IMG/VR virus record: IMGVR_UViG_3300021090_000055
Location: 1 to 42,018 of that record
Source of the DNA: a virus
Reading direction: 5' to 3' (one strand)
DNA length: 42,018 nt
Shown here: piece by piece, positions 20,628 through 28,127 of the stretch
Numbering within the stretch: the first letter of the stretch is position 1
Layout: each line of letters starts with the position of its first letter
The notes under the pieces: model-generated
Databases searched by the model: none
Told to the model about the DNA's origin: nothing
The model's input: only the letters and a program-made list of their open reading frames with translations
Program-made: the position numbers and the translations under genes

Positions 20628-21331
20628 CCTCTATTGCGGTAGTCATCCCCGTGGGCCCGCGGCCCTCACACCAGCGCTACCTGCAGGAGCTGATGACCTC
20701 CCTCGCAACGCAGACGCGGCCCGCCGACCAGCTGGTCTTCGTCGACGACATGGCCAACCTCGAACTCGACGAGCTGAGCGAGATGTACCGGCGCTTCAGC
20801 GGATCGGCGGTCTGGCCCGAGATCCATATCGTCCGCAACTATTGGCTGCTCGGAGTCGCCGGCAGCTTCAACGTGGGCGTCGCCTACGCCACGCTCGAAA
20901 ACGACCTGGCGTTCATGATGGGCGCCGACGACGTCATGCGGCCGACCTGCCTGGAAGAGACGGTCCGCTGCTTAGGATTGCACGGCGGCATCGACGCCTA
21001 TTACTACGCCGGGCTCAGCTACATGGACACGCTCGAGGAGCAGACGGTGCCCTGCAACGCGGCCGCCGTCACCCGCGGCCTCTGGCAGATGACCGGAGGA
21101 TTCCCCGTCGAGTCGGCGGTCGGTGCTCCCGACTGCGCGCTCGTCTCGATCATGATGACCTACATGAACAGCCGGCTGATCCCCATCGCCGGCGGCGCGC
21201 CCCTGGTGGACTACCGCCGGCACGCCGAGACCGATACCGCGACGCGTGGCCCCGCCTGGCAGGGCCCGATCCTCGAGTCGAGGAACATCCTCACGCGCGA
21301 CTGGCAGGCACCTGATTGGGGGCGAATGTGA
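20624..21331 (+). CDS. Family 2-like glycosyltransferase
   Basis: GTGA overlap with the reductase gene. The 235-aa protein has the GT-A beginning SIAVVIPVGPRPSHQRYLQE and LATQTRPADQLVFVDDM, a nucleotide-sugar metal site candidate AFMMGADDVMRP (about residues 105-116), and a C-terminal acceptor region YYYAGLSYMDTLEE to VDYRRH. Single-domain and soluble. It would transfer an activated sugar to an unknown acceptor, plausibly a virion protein given the setting. Confidence 0.85.
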   Translation: MTSIAVVIPVGPRPSHQRYLQELMTSLATQTRPADQLVFVDDMANLELDELSEMYRRFSGSAVWPEIHIVRNYWLLGVAGSFNVGVAYATLENDLAFMMGADDVMRPTCLEETVRCLGLHGGIDAYYYAGLSYMDTLEEQTVPCNAAAVTRGLWQMTGGFPVESAVGAPDCALVSIMMTYMNSRLIPIAGGAPLVDYRRHAETDTATRGPAWQGPILESRNILTRDWQAPDWGRM

Positions 21332-22026
21332 TACCGATCTCGATCGTTGTGACCACCTACGTGCCGCCCGATACGACGCGGGCCGACGCTTTGCTGATGG
21401 CAGCCGAGTCGTGGCGTTCGCGTCTGTGCTCCGAAGGGTTCATAGACCTCATCGTTGAGGGCGATGGGAGCCCCGACGACGCGTGGCTTCGAAAGCTGGA
21501 AGACGTCTGGCCGGAGCTGCGCTACGAGACCGGCCGCGGAGGCGTCGGCGCATCGCTCAACCGCGGGCTTGCCAAGGCGTTCGAGCGTTCTCCCATCGCC
21601 CTCTACGCGGTAGACGATTGGGCGTTGACGGAAGACTTCAACATCTCGCCATGGGTCCAGATGCTCGAGGAGAACACCCAGATCGGCTGTGTCCGCCTGG
21701 GCCCACCGCACCCAGGGATCACCGGGACCGTCATCGCCGCCTCCTCGAACTGGCAGGGATGGGCGCTCCGGCTCGACCCGGCCGCCGGTGGCATCATCGC
21801 CGCCCAGCGGCCGGCTCTCTGGCACCGGCGCTTCTTCGACCGCATCGGACCTTGGAAGGAGAACTGTTCGGCCCTCGAATGCGAGGCCGATATGAACAGT
21901 CGTTGGGCCGTGGATGCCCAGCGCGAACTCCTCCACACGCCGGAGATCGTCCTGGCCCTGCCGCATCCCTGGTACCACATCGATACCGTTAGTCTCTCAG
22001 CCATCAATCCAGGAGAACGATCATGA
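21328..22026 (+). CDS. Family 2-like glycosyltransferase
   Basis: GTG overlapping the previous stop (GTGA); an in-frame TTG 12 nt earlier is less likely. The 232-aa product begins ISIVVTTYVPPDTTRADALL and has GVGASLNRGLAKAFERSP followed by IALYAVDDWALTEDF, whose DD matches the metal-binding site of GT-A enzymes. WKENCSALECEADMNSRW may form the acceptor side. It shares the 'vDDW' type with the gene at 22586, so both may have the same sugar donor. Confidence 0.8.
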   Translation: MIPISIVVTTYVPPDTTRADALLMAAESWRSRLCSEGFIDLIVEGDGSPDDAWLRKLEDVWPELRYETGRGGVGASLNRGLAKAFERSPIALYAVDDWALTEDFNISPWVQMLEENTQIGCVRLGPPHPGITGTVIAASSNWQGWALRLDPAAGGIIAAQRPALWHRRFFDRIGPWKENCSALECEADMNSRWAVDAQRELLHTPEIVLALPHPWYHIDTVSLSAINPGERS

Positions 22027-22589
22027 GCTGCGACGCGCACAAGCTGGCGGTCACGCGCCGATTCCTCGACTGGGCCGACGTGGATCTCATCCGCGAACTG
22101 ACGGCGCTCCTGGACCGCGACCGCGATGTTGTGGTCGTGGACCTCGGCGCCGGCTCCGGCACCACGGCCGGCGCCGTTTGGGCCGAACGGTCCCAGCGCA
22201 TCCGAATCACGACCTACGATATCGACCCGACAAATCTCCATTGGTCGGGCGTCTTCATGTCGAACATCGGAGCGGCGATCGACGAGGCCTGGCAGGGTCA
22301 TCTGAAAGACTCGACGGAAGCGGCCGCGGATTGGGGCGACGAATCGATCGACCTGCTCATGCTCGACACCTCGCACACCTACGAACAGACCGTCGCCGAA
22401 CTCGCCGCCTGGCTGCCGAAGGTCCGTCGCGATGGCTGGGTATGGTGTCACGACTACCGTGGCGATTACCCGGGCGTGACGCAGGCTATCGATGACCTCG
22501 TCGGAGCTGGTGATATCGAAACGTGGAAGGTCGAGGGCCTCGGGTGGTCCGGCAATCGCCCGCGAATGACGCAGCCGGAGGCGGCATGA
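22023..22589 (+). CDS. SAM-dependent methyltransferase
   Basis: ATGA-coupled. The 188-aa protein has a Rossmann motif I VVVVDLGAGSGTTAGAVW (Asp40, glycines 42-46), motif II ITTYDIDPTN and a motif IV-like IDLLMLDTSHTYEQT followed by GWVWCHDY. This is the Methyltransf_24/Macrocin-O-methyltransferase-like group, which often methylates sugars. In this operon it likely adds an O-methyl group to a transferred sugar (inference). Confidence 0.85.
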   Translation: MSCDAHKLAVTRRFLDWADVDLIRELTALLDRDRDVVVVDLGAGSGTTAGAVWAERSQRIRITTYDIDPTNLHWSGVFMSNIGAAIDEAWQGHLKDSTEAAADWGDESIDLLMLDTSHTYEQTVAELAAWLPKVRRDGWVWCHDYRGDYPGVTQAIDDLVGAGDIETWKVEGLGWSGNRPRMTQPEAA

Positions 22590-23269
22590 CCTGGCCGAAC
22601 GTCTGCATCATTCTCCTCACCTACGAGCGCCTCGAGTACGCCAAGCGCACCCTGAAACTCGCGCTCGACGGCATCGCCTACAGCGGCCGCCTCTCCGTTC
22701 ACATCGCCGACGACGGCAGCGGCCCGGGATACATCGACGAACTCGTGCAGCTGGCCGGCTGCTATCCCCACCTGACCGGCATCTCGACCACGAACGCCGA
22801 GCGTGGTGGCTATGGGAAGAGCTACAACATGGCGACGATGGTGGTCCACCACGACAACCCCGTGCTGCTGCCGCTCGAGGACGACTGGGAACTCCTGCGC
22901 CCGCTCAACCTCGACCCGCTCATCGAGACCCTGGGAGCCGGCGCGGGCATCGGCTGCATCCGTCTCGGCTACCTGGGCTTCACGCAGGACCTGCGCGGCC
23001 GCTTCGTTCACGCCGGCGGTGGCACCTACCTGCTGCTCGACGAGGACAGCCCTGAGCCGCACGTCTTCAGCGGCCATCCTCGCCTGGAGACGCGTGCATG
23101 GGCGCGAGAGGTCGGTCCCTGGCCCGAGGGATTGGGCGCCGGCGCCACGGAGTTCGCGGTCTGCCACCGACCGCAGGCGCGCCGCGGGATCGCCTGGCCC
23201 ACCGACCTGGTGCTGACCAGCGGTAACCTCTTCGGCCACTTCGGCGCTATCCAGGCGAGGGACGATTGA
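22586..23269 (+). CDS. Family 2-like glycosyltransferase
   Basis: ATGA overlap. The 227-aa product starts VCIILLTYERLEYAKRTLKL, an unmistakable GT-A opening, followed by IADDGSGPGYIDELV, GGYGKSYNMATMV and LPLEDDWELLRPLNLDP with the DD metal site. The C-terminal part (PRLETRAWAREVGPWPEG) sits where acceptor specificity lies. Third single-domain glycosyltransferase of the operon, more like the second than the first. Confidence 0.85.
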   Translation: MTWPNVCIILLTYERLEYAKRTLKLALDGIAYSGRLSVHIADDGSGPGYIDELVQLAGCYPHLTGISTTNAERGGYGKSYNMATMVVHHDNPVLLPLEDDWELLRPLNLDPLIETLGAGAGIGCIRLGYLGFTQDLRGRFVHAGGGTYLLLDEDSPEPHVFSGHPRLETRAWAREVGPWPEGLGAGATEFAVCHRPQARRGIAWPTDLVLTSGNLFGHFGAIQARDD

Positions 23270-23466
23270 TGAACGCCCAGGAATTCAGGCAGCAGCGCCA
23301 GGCGATGCGGCTCTCGATGCAGGCCATGGCCTTTCGCAGCGGCATCAACAAGGCGTACATCTCCGAATGGGAAACGGGCATCCGGGTACTCGACCCCGAA
23401 CGCATCGCCCGGCTGGAGGCCGCCCTGGAATCGCCCATCTGCCCCGCCTGCAAGAGGCCGTTTTGA
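23269..23466 (+). CDS. XRE-family HTH protein, 65 aa
   Basis: TGATG overlap on both sides. The peptide is almost only a helix-turn-helix: FRQQRQAMRLSMQAMAFRSG, INKAYISEWETGIR, LDPERIARLEAAL, matching the XRE core including the recognition helix 'ayISewEtG'. It ends with CPACKRPF, a zinc knuckle. It probably regulates transcription, perhaps of its own operon; no dyad lies nearby, so the target is unknown. A regulator embedded between glycosyltransferases is uncommon. Confidence 0.85.
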   Translation: MNAQEFRQQRQAMRLSMQAMAFRSGINKAYISEWETGIRVLDPERIARLEAALESPICPACKRPF

Positions 23467-26201
23467 TGCGCGTCTTCATCCATCCGCAGATCTCGGGCGA
23501 GGACACCGGCCAGGGCGGCATTCGCCGCGTGATCGAGGGCCAGCGCCGACACCTGCCCGAGCATGGCATCGAACTTGTCGACGACCCGGCCGAGGCAGAC
23601 GTCATCGCCTGCCACGTCCAGATCCCCCCAGAATACCTGCGGGACTATCCCGACAAGGCGTTCGTGCACCACTGCCACGGGATGTATTGGGCCGAATACG
23701 AGTGGCCGAAGTGGGCGAACGAGGCGAACACCAACGTGATCGACGCCATCCGCGCCGCAGACGCGGTCACGGTGCCAACCGAGTGGGTCGCCCGCATCGT
23801 CGAACGCCATACATGCCGCAAGCCCTGGGTGGTGCCGCACGGCCTCGACCTCGAGGAGTGGATGCCCGGGCCCGGCGCCGGCGTACCCTATGTGCTCTGG
23901 GACAAGACCCGGCCGGACCCGGTATGCGACCCGCGGGTTCTCAACGACCTGGCCGGCCTCATGCCGGAGATCCAGTTTGTCTCCACCTTCGGCGAGGTCG
24001 CCCCGAATGTGACCATCACCGGGCACCAGGCCTTCGCTGGCGCCCGCGAACTCACGCGCAGCGCGCACGTGTACCTGGCGACCTCCCGCGAGACCTTCGG
24101 CATCGCCACCCTGCAGGCGATGGCCTGTGGCGTACCCGTGGTCGGCTACGACTTCGCCGGCCAGGCGGAGATCGTCACGCACATGGTCGATGGGTACCTG
24201 GCCGAGCCGGGCAACCTCAACGACCTGGCCGCCGGCGTGCGCTGGGCGTTCGCCAACCGTGATGCCGCCGGCGCCGCGGCGCGCGCGACGGCCCAGAAGT
24301 ACTCATGGGACTATCCGTCGCTCATGTACGCCCAGATCTACGGTGAGGCGCTCGAACATCGCCGGCGCCAGGTGCCGCGCGTCTCGTTCATCGTCCGCGC
24401 CTATAACATGGGCCGCTGGCTCGGGGAGACGCTGCAGTCGATCAGCGCCCAGACGGTCCGGGACTGGGAATGCATCATTGTTGACGATGGCTCGACGGAC
24501 GATACGGCCGTGGTCGCCGAAATGTACACGCGGGACCCACGCTTCACGCTCCTGCGCCAGGCGAACGGCGGCATCGTCGACGCCATGATCAGTGGCATCG
24601 AGGCATCGCGCGGCCGCTACGTGATGGCGGTGGACGCCGATGATCGGCTGACCCCGAACGCCATGGAGCTGCTCGCCGGCGCCCTCGACAAGGACCGCGC
24701 CATCCACGCCGCCTATGGGAACCTGTTCTTCGTCTCGGAGGACGGCACCACGGCGATCGACTTCTCGTCCGACGGGCGCATCATCGAATCCGGGCACAGC
24801 GGTTGGCCGATGCAGTTCCGCTGGGACTGGCAGGCGCTGGGCCGCAACCTCCTGCCCTATTGCACGATGTACCGGCGCGAGGCCTGGGACCTCACGGGTG
24901 GCCACCGCCGGCGCTGCGCGACCGCCGAGGATGCCGACTTCTGGCTGCGCATCAGCTCCTATGGTTTCCGCCCAGCGATGGTGTCGGAAGCCGACGTACT
25001 CATCTACCGCGTCCGGGGAGACAGCTACTCGCGACAGGTCACGCCTGTCGATTGGGCAGCCTGGTTCCCCTGGCGCGTGGATGCATGGCTGGCGCCGGCG
25101 GGCGCGGTGACACAGGAGTTGCTTCCCCTACCGTCACTAGACCCGCCGGCGGTGGCTGTTGTCATCCCCGTGGGGCCCGGGCACGAGCGCCTGGTCATGG
25201 ACGCGATCGACAGCGTCGATGCACAGAATTTCCGCTGGTGGGAATGCATCGTCGTCAACGACAGCGGCCGCGAACTGCCACGGATGCCAAGCTGGGTGCG
25301 TCTCGTCGAGAGCCGCGACGAGCAAGATCGTCTGCATCGCTTCGGCGGTGTTGCCCAGGCCCGGAACGCCGGGATCGCAAGCGCGCGCGCCGCGCACTAC
25401 CTGCCGCTCGACGCCGATGACATGCTCGAGCCAACCGCCCTGCAGGTGCTATGGGAAGCCCACAAAGAGCGCCCGGACGTCATCCTCTACACCGACTTTT
25501 GGCAGGACCAGGACGGTAAATGGACCATCTGGCGGGCGCCGGACTGGGACGCGAACCTGCTGCTCAGCAAGGGTGCCATCGCCGGCGTGACCGAACTCGT
25601 GCCCGTCCGCTACTGGCATCAGGTCGGTGGCTACCCTGAGGACACAGCCTGGGAAGACTGGGCTTTCAAACTGCTCTGCGCCGAGGCGGGCTTTTGTTCG
25701 GCGCGAGTCGCGCGGCCGCTCTTCACCTACCGCAAGCACACCGGGCGCCGGAGCAGCGATAATTGGGCCACGTTCGAACGCAGCAAGGCCGATATGATGC
25801 TGCGATTCGGTGATTACTGGTCGGACGGGAACGTCCCGCCGAGGAGGACACTCTTGGCATGTGGCTGCAGCGGAAACGCACGCGCGACGGCATATCCGCC
25901 GGCGCCGATCCTGCCGGACGGCAGCACCGGAGGCGACATGGCGCTCATCCGCTACGACGGCGAGCGCATCGCGACCTTCCATCTCAAGGGGCCGTCAGGG
26001 ACGCAGTACCACTTCGCCAAGGGCGAGGAACTCTACGCCTTGGCGGCAGACGAAGCCTTCCTGCTTGACCAGCAGGGCTTTGCCAAGGTCGACGTCGCGG
26101 CCGCGGACCAGCCAGGCGACGCTCCGATCCTGCAGTCGGCTCAGACCGGCAGCGCGGAAATACCCGCTGAGACCCCGTCAGATGCCCAGGGCGTCAAATG
26201 A
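23466..26201 (+). CDS. Three-domain glycosyltransferase (GT4-GT2-GT2)
   Basis: TGATG-coupled, 911 aa. Residues 1-300 form a GT-B/GT4-like unit: MRVFIHPQISGEDTGQGGIR, WVVPHGLDLEEW, and YLATSRETFGIATLQAMACG with the Ex7E-like donor site. Residues 304-560 are a GT2 unit: VSFIVRAYNMGRWLGETLQS, IIVDDGSTDDT, VMAVDADDRLTPNAM. Residues 562-800 are a second GT2 unit: VAVVIPVGPGHERLVMDAID, CIVVNDSG, LPLDADDMLEPTAL. From about 825 a small beta domain follows, MALIRYDGERIATFHLKG with GTQYHFAKGEELYALAADEA, resembling short phage virion proteins. Such a protein could build an oligosaccharide in one pass. Confidence 0.88.
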   Translation: MRVFIHPQISGEDTGQGGIRRVIEGQRRHLPEHGIELVDDPAEADVIACHVQIPPEYLRDYPDKAFVHHCHGMYWAEYEWPKWANEANTNVIDAIRAADAVTVPTEWVARIVERHTCRKPWVVPHGLDLEEWMPGPGAGVPYVLWDKTRPDPVCDPRVLNDLAGLMPEIQFVSTFGEVAPNVTITGHQAFAGARELTRSAHVYLATSRETFGIATLQAMACGVPVVGYDFAGQAEIVTHMVDGYLAEPGNLNDLAAGVRWAFANRDAAGAAARATAQKYSWDYPSLMYAQIYGEALEHRRRQVPRVSFIVRAYNMGRWLGETLQSISAQTVRDWECIIVDDGSTDDTAVVAEMYTRDPRFTLLRQANGGIVDAMISGIEASRGRYVMAVDADDRLTPNAMELLAGALDKDRAIHAAYGNLFFVSEDGTTAIDFSSDGRIIESGHSGWPMQFRWDWQALGRNLLPYCTMYRREAWDLTGGHRRRCATAEDADFWLRISSYGFRPAMVSEADVLIYRVRGDSYSRQVTPVDWAAWFPWRVDAWLAPAGAVTQELLPLPSLDPPAVAVVIPVGPGHERLVMDAIDSVDAQNFRWWECIVVNDSGRELPRMPSWVRLVESRDEQDRLHRFGGVAQARNAGIASARAAHYLPLDADDMLEPTALQVLWEAHKERPDVILYTDFWQDQDGKWTIWRAPDWDANLLLSKGAIAGVTELVPVRYWHQVGGYPEDTAWEDWAFKLLCAEAGFCSARVARPLFTYRKHTGRRSSDNWATFERSKADMMLRFGDYWSDGNVPPRRTLLACGCSGNARATAYPPAPILPDGSTGGDMALIRYDGERIATFHLKGPSGTQYHFAKGEELYALAADEAFLLDQQGFAKVDVAAADQPGDAPILQSAQTGSAEIPAETPSDAQGVK

Positions 26202-26500
26202 ACGACGTCGCCGCCGTCCTGGTCGTCGGGCTGGGTGCCTGGCGCCTGGCGTCCCTCATGGTCAACGAGGAGGGACCGTTTGGACTCTTCGAGCGCATGC
26301 GCGCGTGGGCGGGCGTTCCGCGCGTGGGCATCCAGGAGCCGCGGCCGTTCATCGGCGGCTTACTCTCCTGCGTCTGGTGCTCTAGTATTTGGACCGCGGC
26401 CGGCCTGTGGGCGGTCTGGCACTACCTTCCCGCCGGCGCCCTCTGGCTGGCCGCCGCCGCTATAGCACCTATCGTCGAACGCTGGGTGCACCAGAAGTAG
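26198..26500 (+). CDS. DUF1360-like membrane protein
   Basis: ATGA overlap with the large glycosyltransferase. The 100-aa product fits DUF1360: an N-terminal helix VLVVGLGAWRLASLMVNEEG, an amphipathic loop GPFGLFERMRAW, then the Cys motif GLLSCVWCSSIWTAAGLWAV and a last helix ALWLAAAAIAPIVERWV. Two or three membrane helices. The family occurs in Bacillus and many phages with unknown function. It is the last gene before the connector, possibly placing glycosylation at the membrane. Confidence 0.82.
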   Translation: MNDVAAVLVVGLGAWRLASLMVNEEGPFGLFERMRAWAGVPRVGIQEPRPFIGGLLSCVWCSSIWTAAGLWAVWHYLPAGALWLAAAAIAPIVERWVHQK

Positions 26501-26510
26501 GGAGTTCGCC

Positions 26511-27761
26511 GTGGGCCGCACCGAGACCGAAACGAAACTGTCGACCGCCGAATGGGCCAAGATCATGGGCATCAATCCGCTGCACTTCGAGGGCGTCAAC
26601 CTGCAGGCGTTGACCGAGATCGAGGGCAACTGCGCCGGCGCCTGGCTGCAGCACGAATGGCAGCAGCACGATGCGGTCAGCCGCGAGGAACTCTCCCGCT
26701 TCATCGCCCGGGCCGAGGCCGATATCGAAGATGCCCTGGGCTTCAGCCTGGCGCCGACCTGGGAGGTCGACGAGCGCCAGGTGAGCATTCGCCCGGTCCA
26801 GGTCGAGACCATCAACCTCGGCGGGTCTGACGTGCGCTGGTATCGCCAGCCCATCATCACCGATAAGAAGTGGTTCATCGCCGGCGGCATCCGCGGGACC
26901 GCGGTCGTCCTCGCGGCCGCGCCCATCACCTGGGCGATCGTGCCCGCCGGCGACTATCCGCGCACCGGCACCGTCTCCGCTCCCTACACGGGCAGTGACC
27001 CGTGCGAGATCCAGATCTTCTATCCGGGCAAGGGCGCCGACCCGACCTACCAGATTCGCCCGGCCCAGGTGAGCATCGCCGCCGGCGTGATCACGGTGAC
27101 GTTCGCCCGCGAGCTCACCGTGCTCGAGCTGTTGCAGGAGGACATCCTGGCCGCGCCGGTCGACGGCCTCGATAACGCGGCCTTCCTCACGACAGTCGAT
27201 ATCTACCGGGTCTACAACGATCCGAGCACGCAGGTCTCGTTCCTCTGGGAGCCCGTTGGCGGCTGCGGCTGCGGTTCGACCGGCAGTTGCCCGACCTGCA
27301 GTTACGCGACATCCACCGGATGTCTGGTCCCGCGCGATGGCCGGCTGGGAATCATCAGCTATGGGCCGGCGACCTGGGACGCAGCGACGGGCGCGTTCAT
27401 CGCGGCGCCGTTCGGCATGGCGCGGCAGCCTGATATTCTCCGGCTGTATTACCAGGCCGGCCTCCAGGATACGAAGCTCGCCTGCCCGCGCACGACCATG
27501 TCGGCCGACTGGGCGCGGACGGTGGCCTACTATGCGGCCTCGATGGTCGACCGTGAGTGGTGCGCCTGCTCGGCGAACGTCGCGGAGAAGTGGCAAGAAG
27601 ATCTTTCGTTTGTTTCCGGCGGAGAGGAATATTCCCGTTATGGCCTCAGTCCGGCAAACCTCAACAACCCGTTCGGCCCGCGCCGCGGCGCCATCTATGC
27701 CTGGCAGCGGTGCAACGGCCGCGACACGCGCATCGGTCGCGCCGCCGTCATGGCTCGATAG
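26511..27761 (+). CDS. Head-tail connector protein, enlarged
   Basis: GTG with GGAG upstream. The 416-aa product starts with helices typical of gp6-type connectors (EELSRFIARAEADIEDALGF) and ends with WARTVAYYAASMVDREWCAC and a region rich in Asn/Pro/Arg, as in gp6/gp15-like adaptors that sit under the portal. Between them are beta strands and a Cys-rich insert, CGCGSTGSCPTCSYATSTGC (about residues 249-268), that could bind two metals. Gp6-type connectors are usually near 100-200 residues, so this is about twice the usual length. Predicted structural adaptor between portal and tail. Confidence 0.65.
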   Translation: MGRTETETKLSTAEWAKIMGINPLHFEGVNLQALTEIEGNCAGAWLQHEWQQHDAVSREELSRFIARAEADIEDALGFSLAPTWEVDERQVSIRPVQVETINLGGSDVRWYRQPIITDKKWFIAGGIRGTAVVLAAAPITWAIVPAGDYPRTGTVSAPYTGSDPCEIQIFYPGKGADPTYQIRPAQVSIAAGVITVTFARELTVLELLQEDILAAPVDGLDNAAFLTTVDIYRVYNDPSTQVSFLWEPVGGCGCGSTGSCPTCSYATSTGCLVPRDGRLGIISYGPATWDAATGAFIAAPFGMARQPDILRLYYQAGLQDTKLACPRTTMSADWARTVAYYAASMVDREWCACSANVAEKWQEDLSFVSGGEEYSRYGLSPANLNNPFGPRRGAIYAWQRCNGRDTRIGRAAVMAR

Positions 27762-27768
27762 GAGAGAC

Positions 27769-28047
27769 ATGAGACAGGTCACCTACACCGACACCGCCGG
27801 CCGCAAATGGCAGCGCCTGCTGCCCGATGCGGCGCCCGACAGCGACGCCAGGAAGGGCGTTCCTCTGGGCCCGCCCTCGCTCGAGGCGCTTGGTCTGAAT
27901 CACGAGACCGAGGTTCGGTTGCACAACGCGCTCTTCAATCGCGGGCTGATCACGGCCGACGATGTCGCCCGGCGTCCGAACGAAGTGGCGGCGGCGCTGA
28001 TGTCTGCGCTACGCCTCGACGCGCAGACGATCATGGCCCTCTACTGA
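27769..28047 (+). CDS. Small helix-hairpin-helix (alpha-CTD-like) protein
   Basis: ATG after TAGGAGAGAC. The 92-aa product has an N-terminal beta hairpin (VTYTDTAGRKWQRLLP), then LEALGLNHETEVRLHNALFN and RGLITADDVARRPNEV and MSALRLDAQTIMALY. The helical half follows the RNA polymerase alpha C-terminal domain pattern 'L.LS.R..NaL.R.gI.Tv.dl......l' and so should fold as a helix-hairpin-helix. Between connector and tail tube genes a structural or regulatory adaptor is equally possible. Confidence 0.62.
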   Translation: MRQVTYTDTAGRKWQRLLPDAAPDSDARKGVPLGPPSLEALGLNHETEVRLHNALFNRGLITADDVARRPNEVAAALMSALRLDAQTIMALY

Positions 28048-28071
28048 CAATAGGCAATTTCGCGGTATACT
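28044..28071 (+). promoter_or_regulatory. Promoter of the tail tube gene
   Basis: CTGACA and TATACT at 16-nt spacing, overlapping the stop of the previous gene; the downstream TTCGCGCGACC is shared with the promoter at 14855. It should give strong late transcription of the major tail protein. Confidence 0.68.
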
Positions 28072-28081
28072 TCGCGCGACC

Positions 28082-28125
28082 GGGGAAGCAACCCAGCTCC
28101 TATCTCAGCTAGGCAGGTTGTTCCC
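28082..28125 (+). promoter_or_regulatory. Leader hairpin around GGGGAAGCAACC
   Basis: GGGAAGCAACC (28083-28093) pairs with GGTTGTTCCC (28116-28125), 10 bp with one bulged G. The ribosome site AGGCAGG (28111-28117) lies partly in the 3' arm, and the ATG is 3 nt away, so the stem may modulate translation or stabilise the mRNA. The motif is shared with the leaders at 14894, 18860 and 30841. Confidence 0.5.
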
Positions 28126-28127
28126 TC

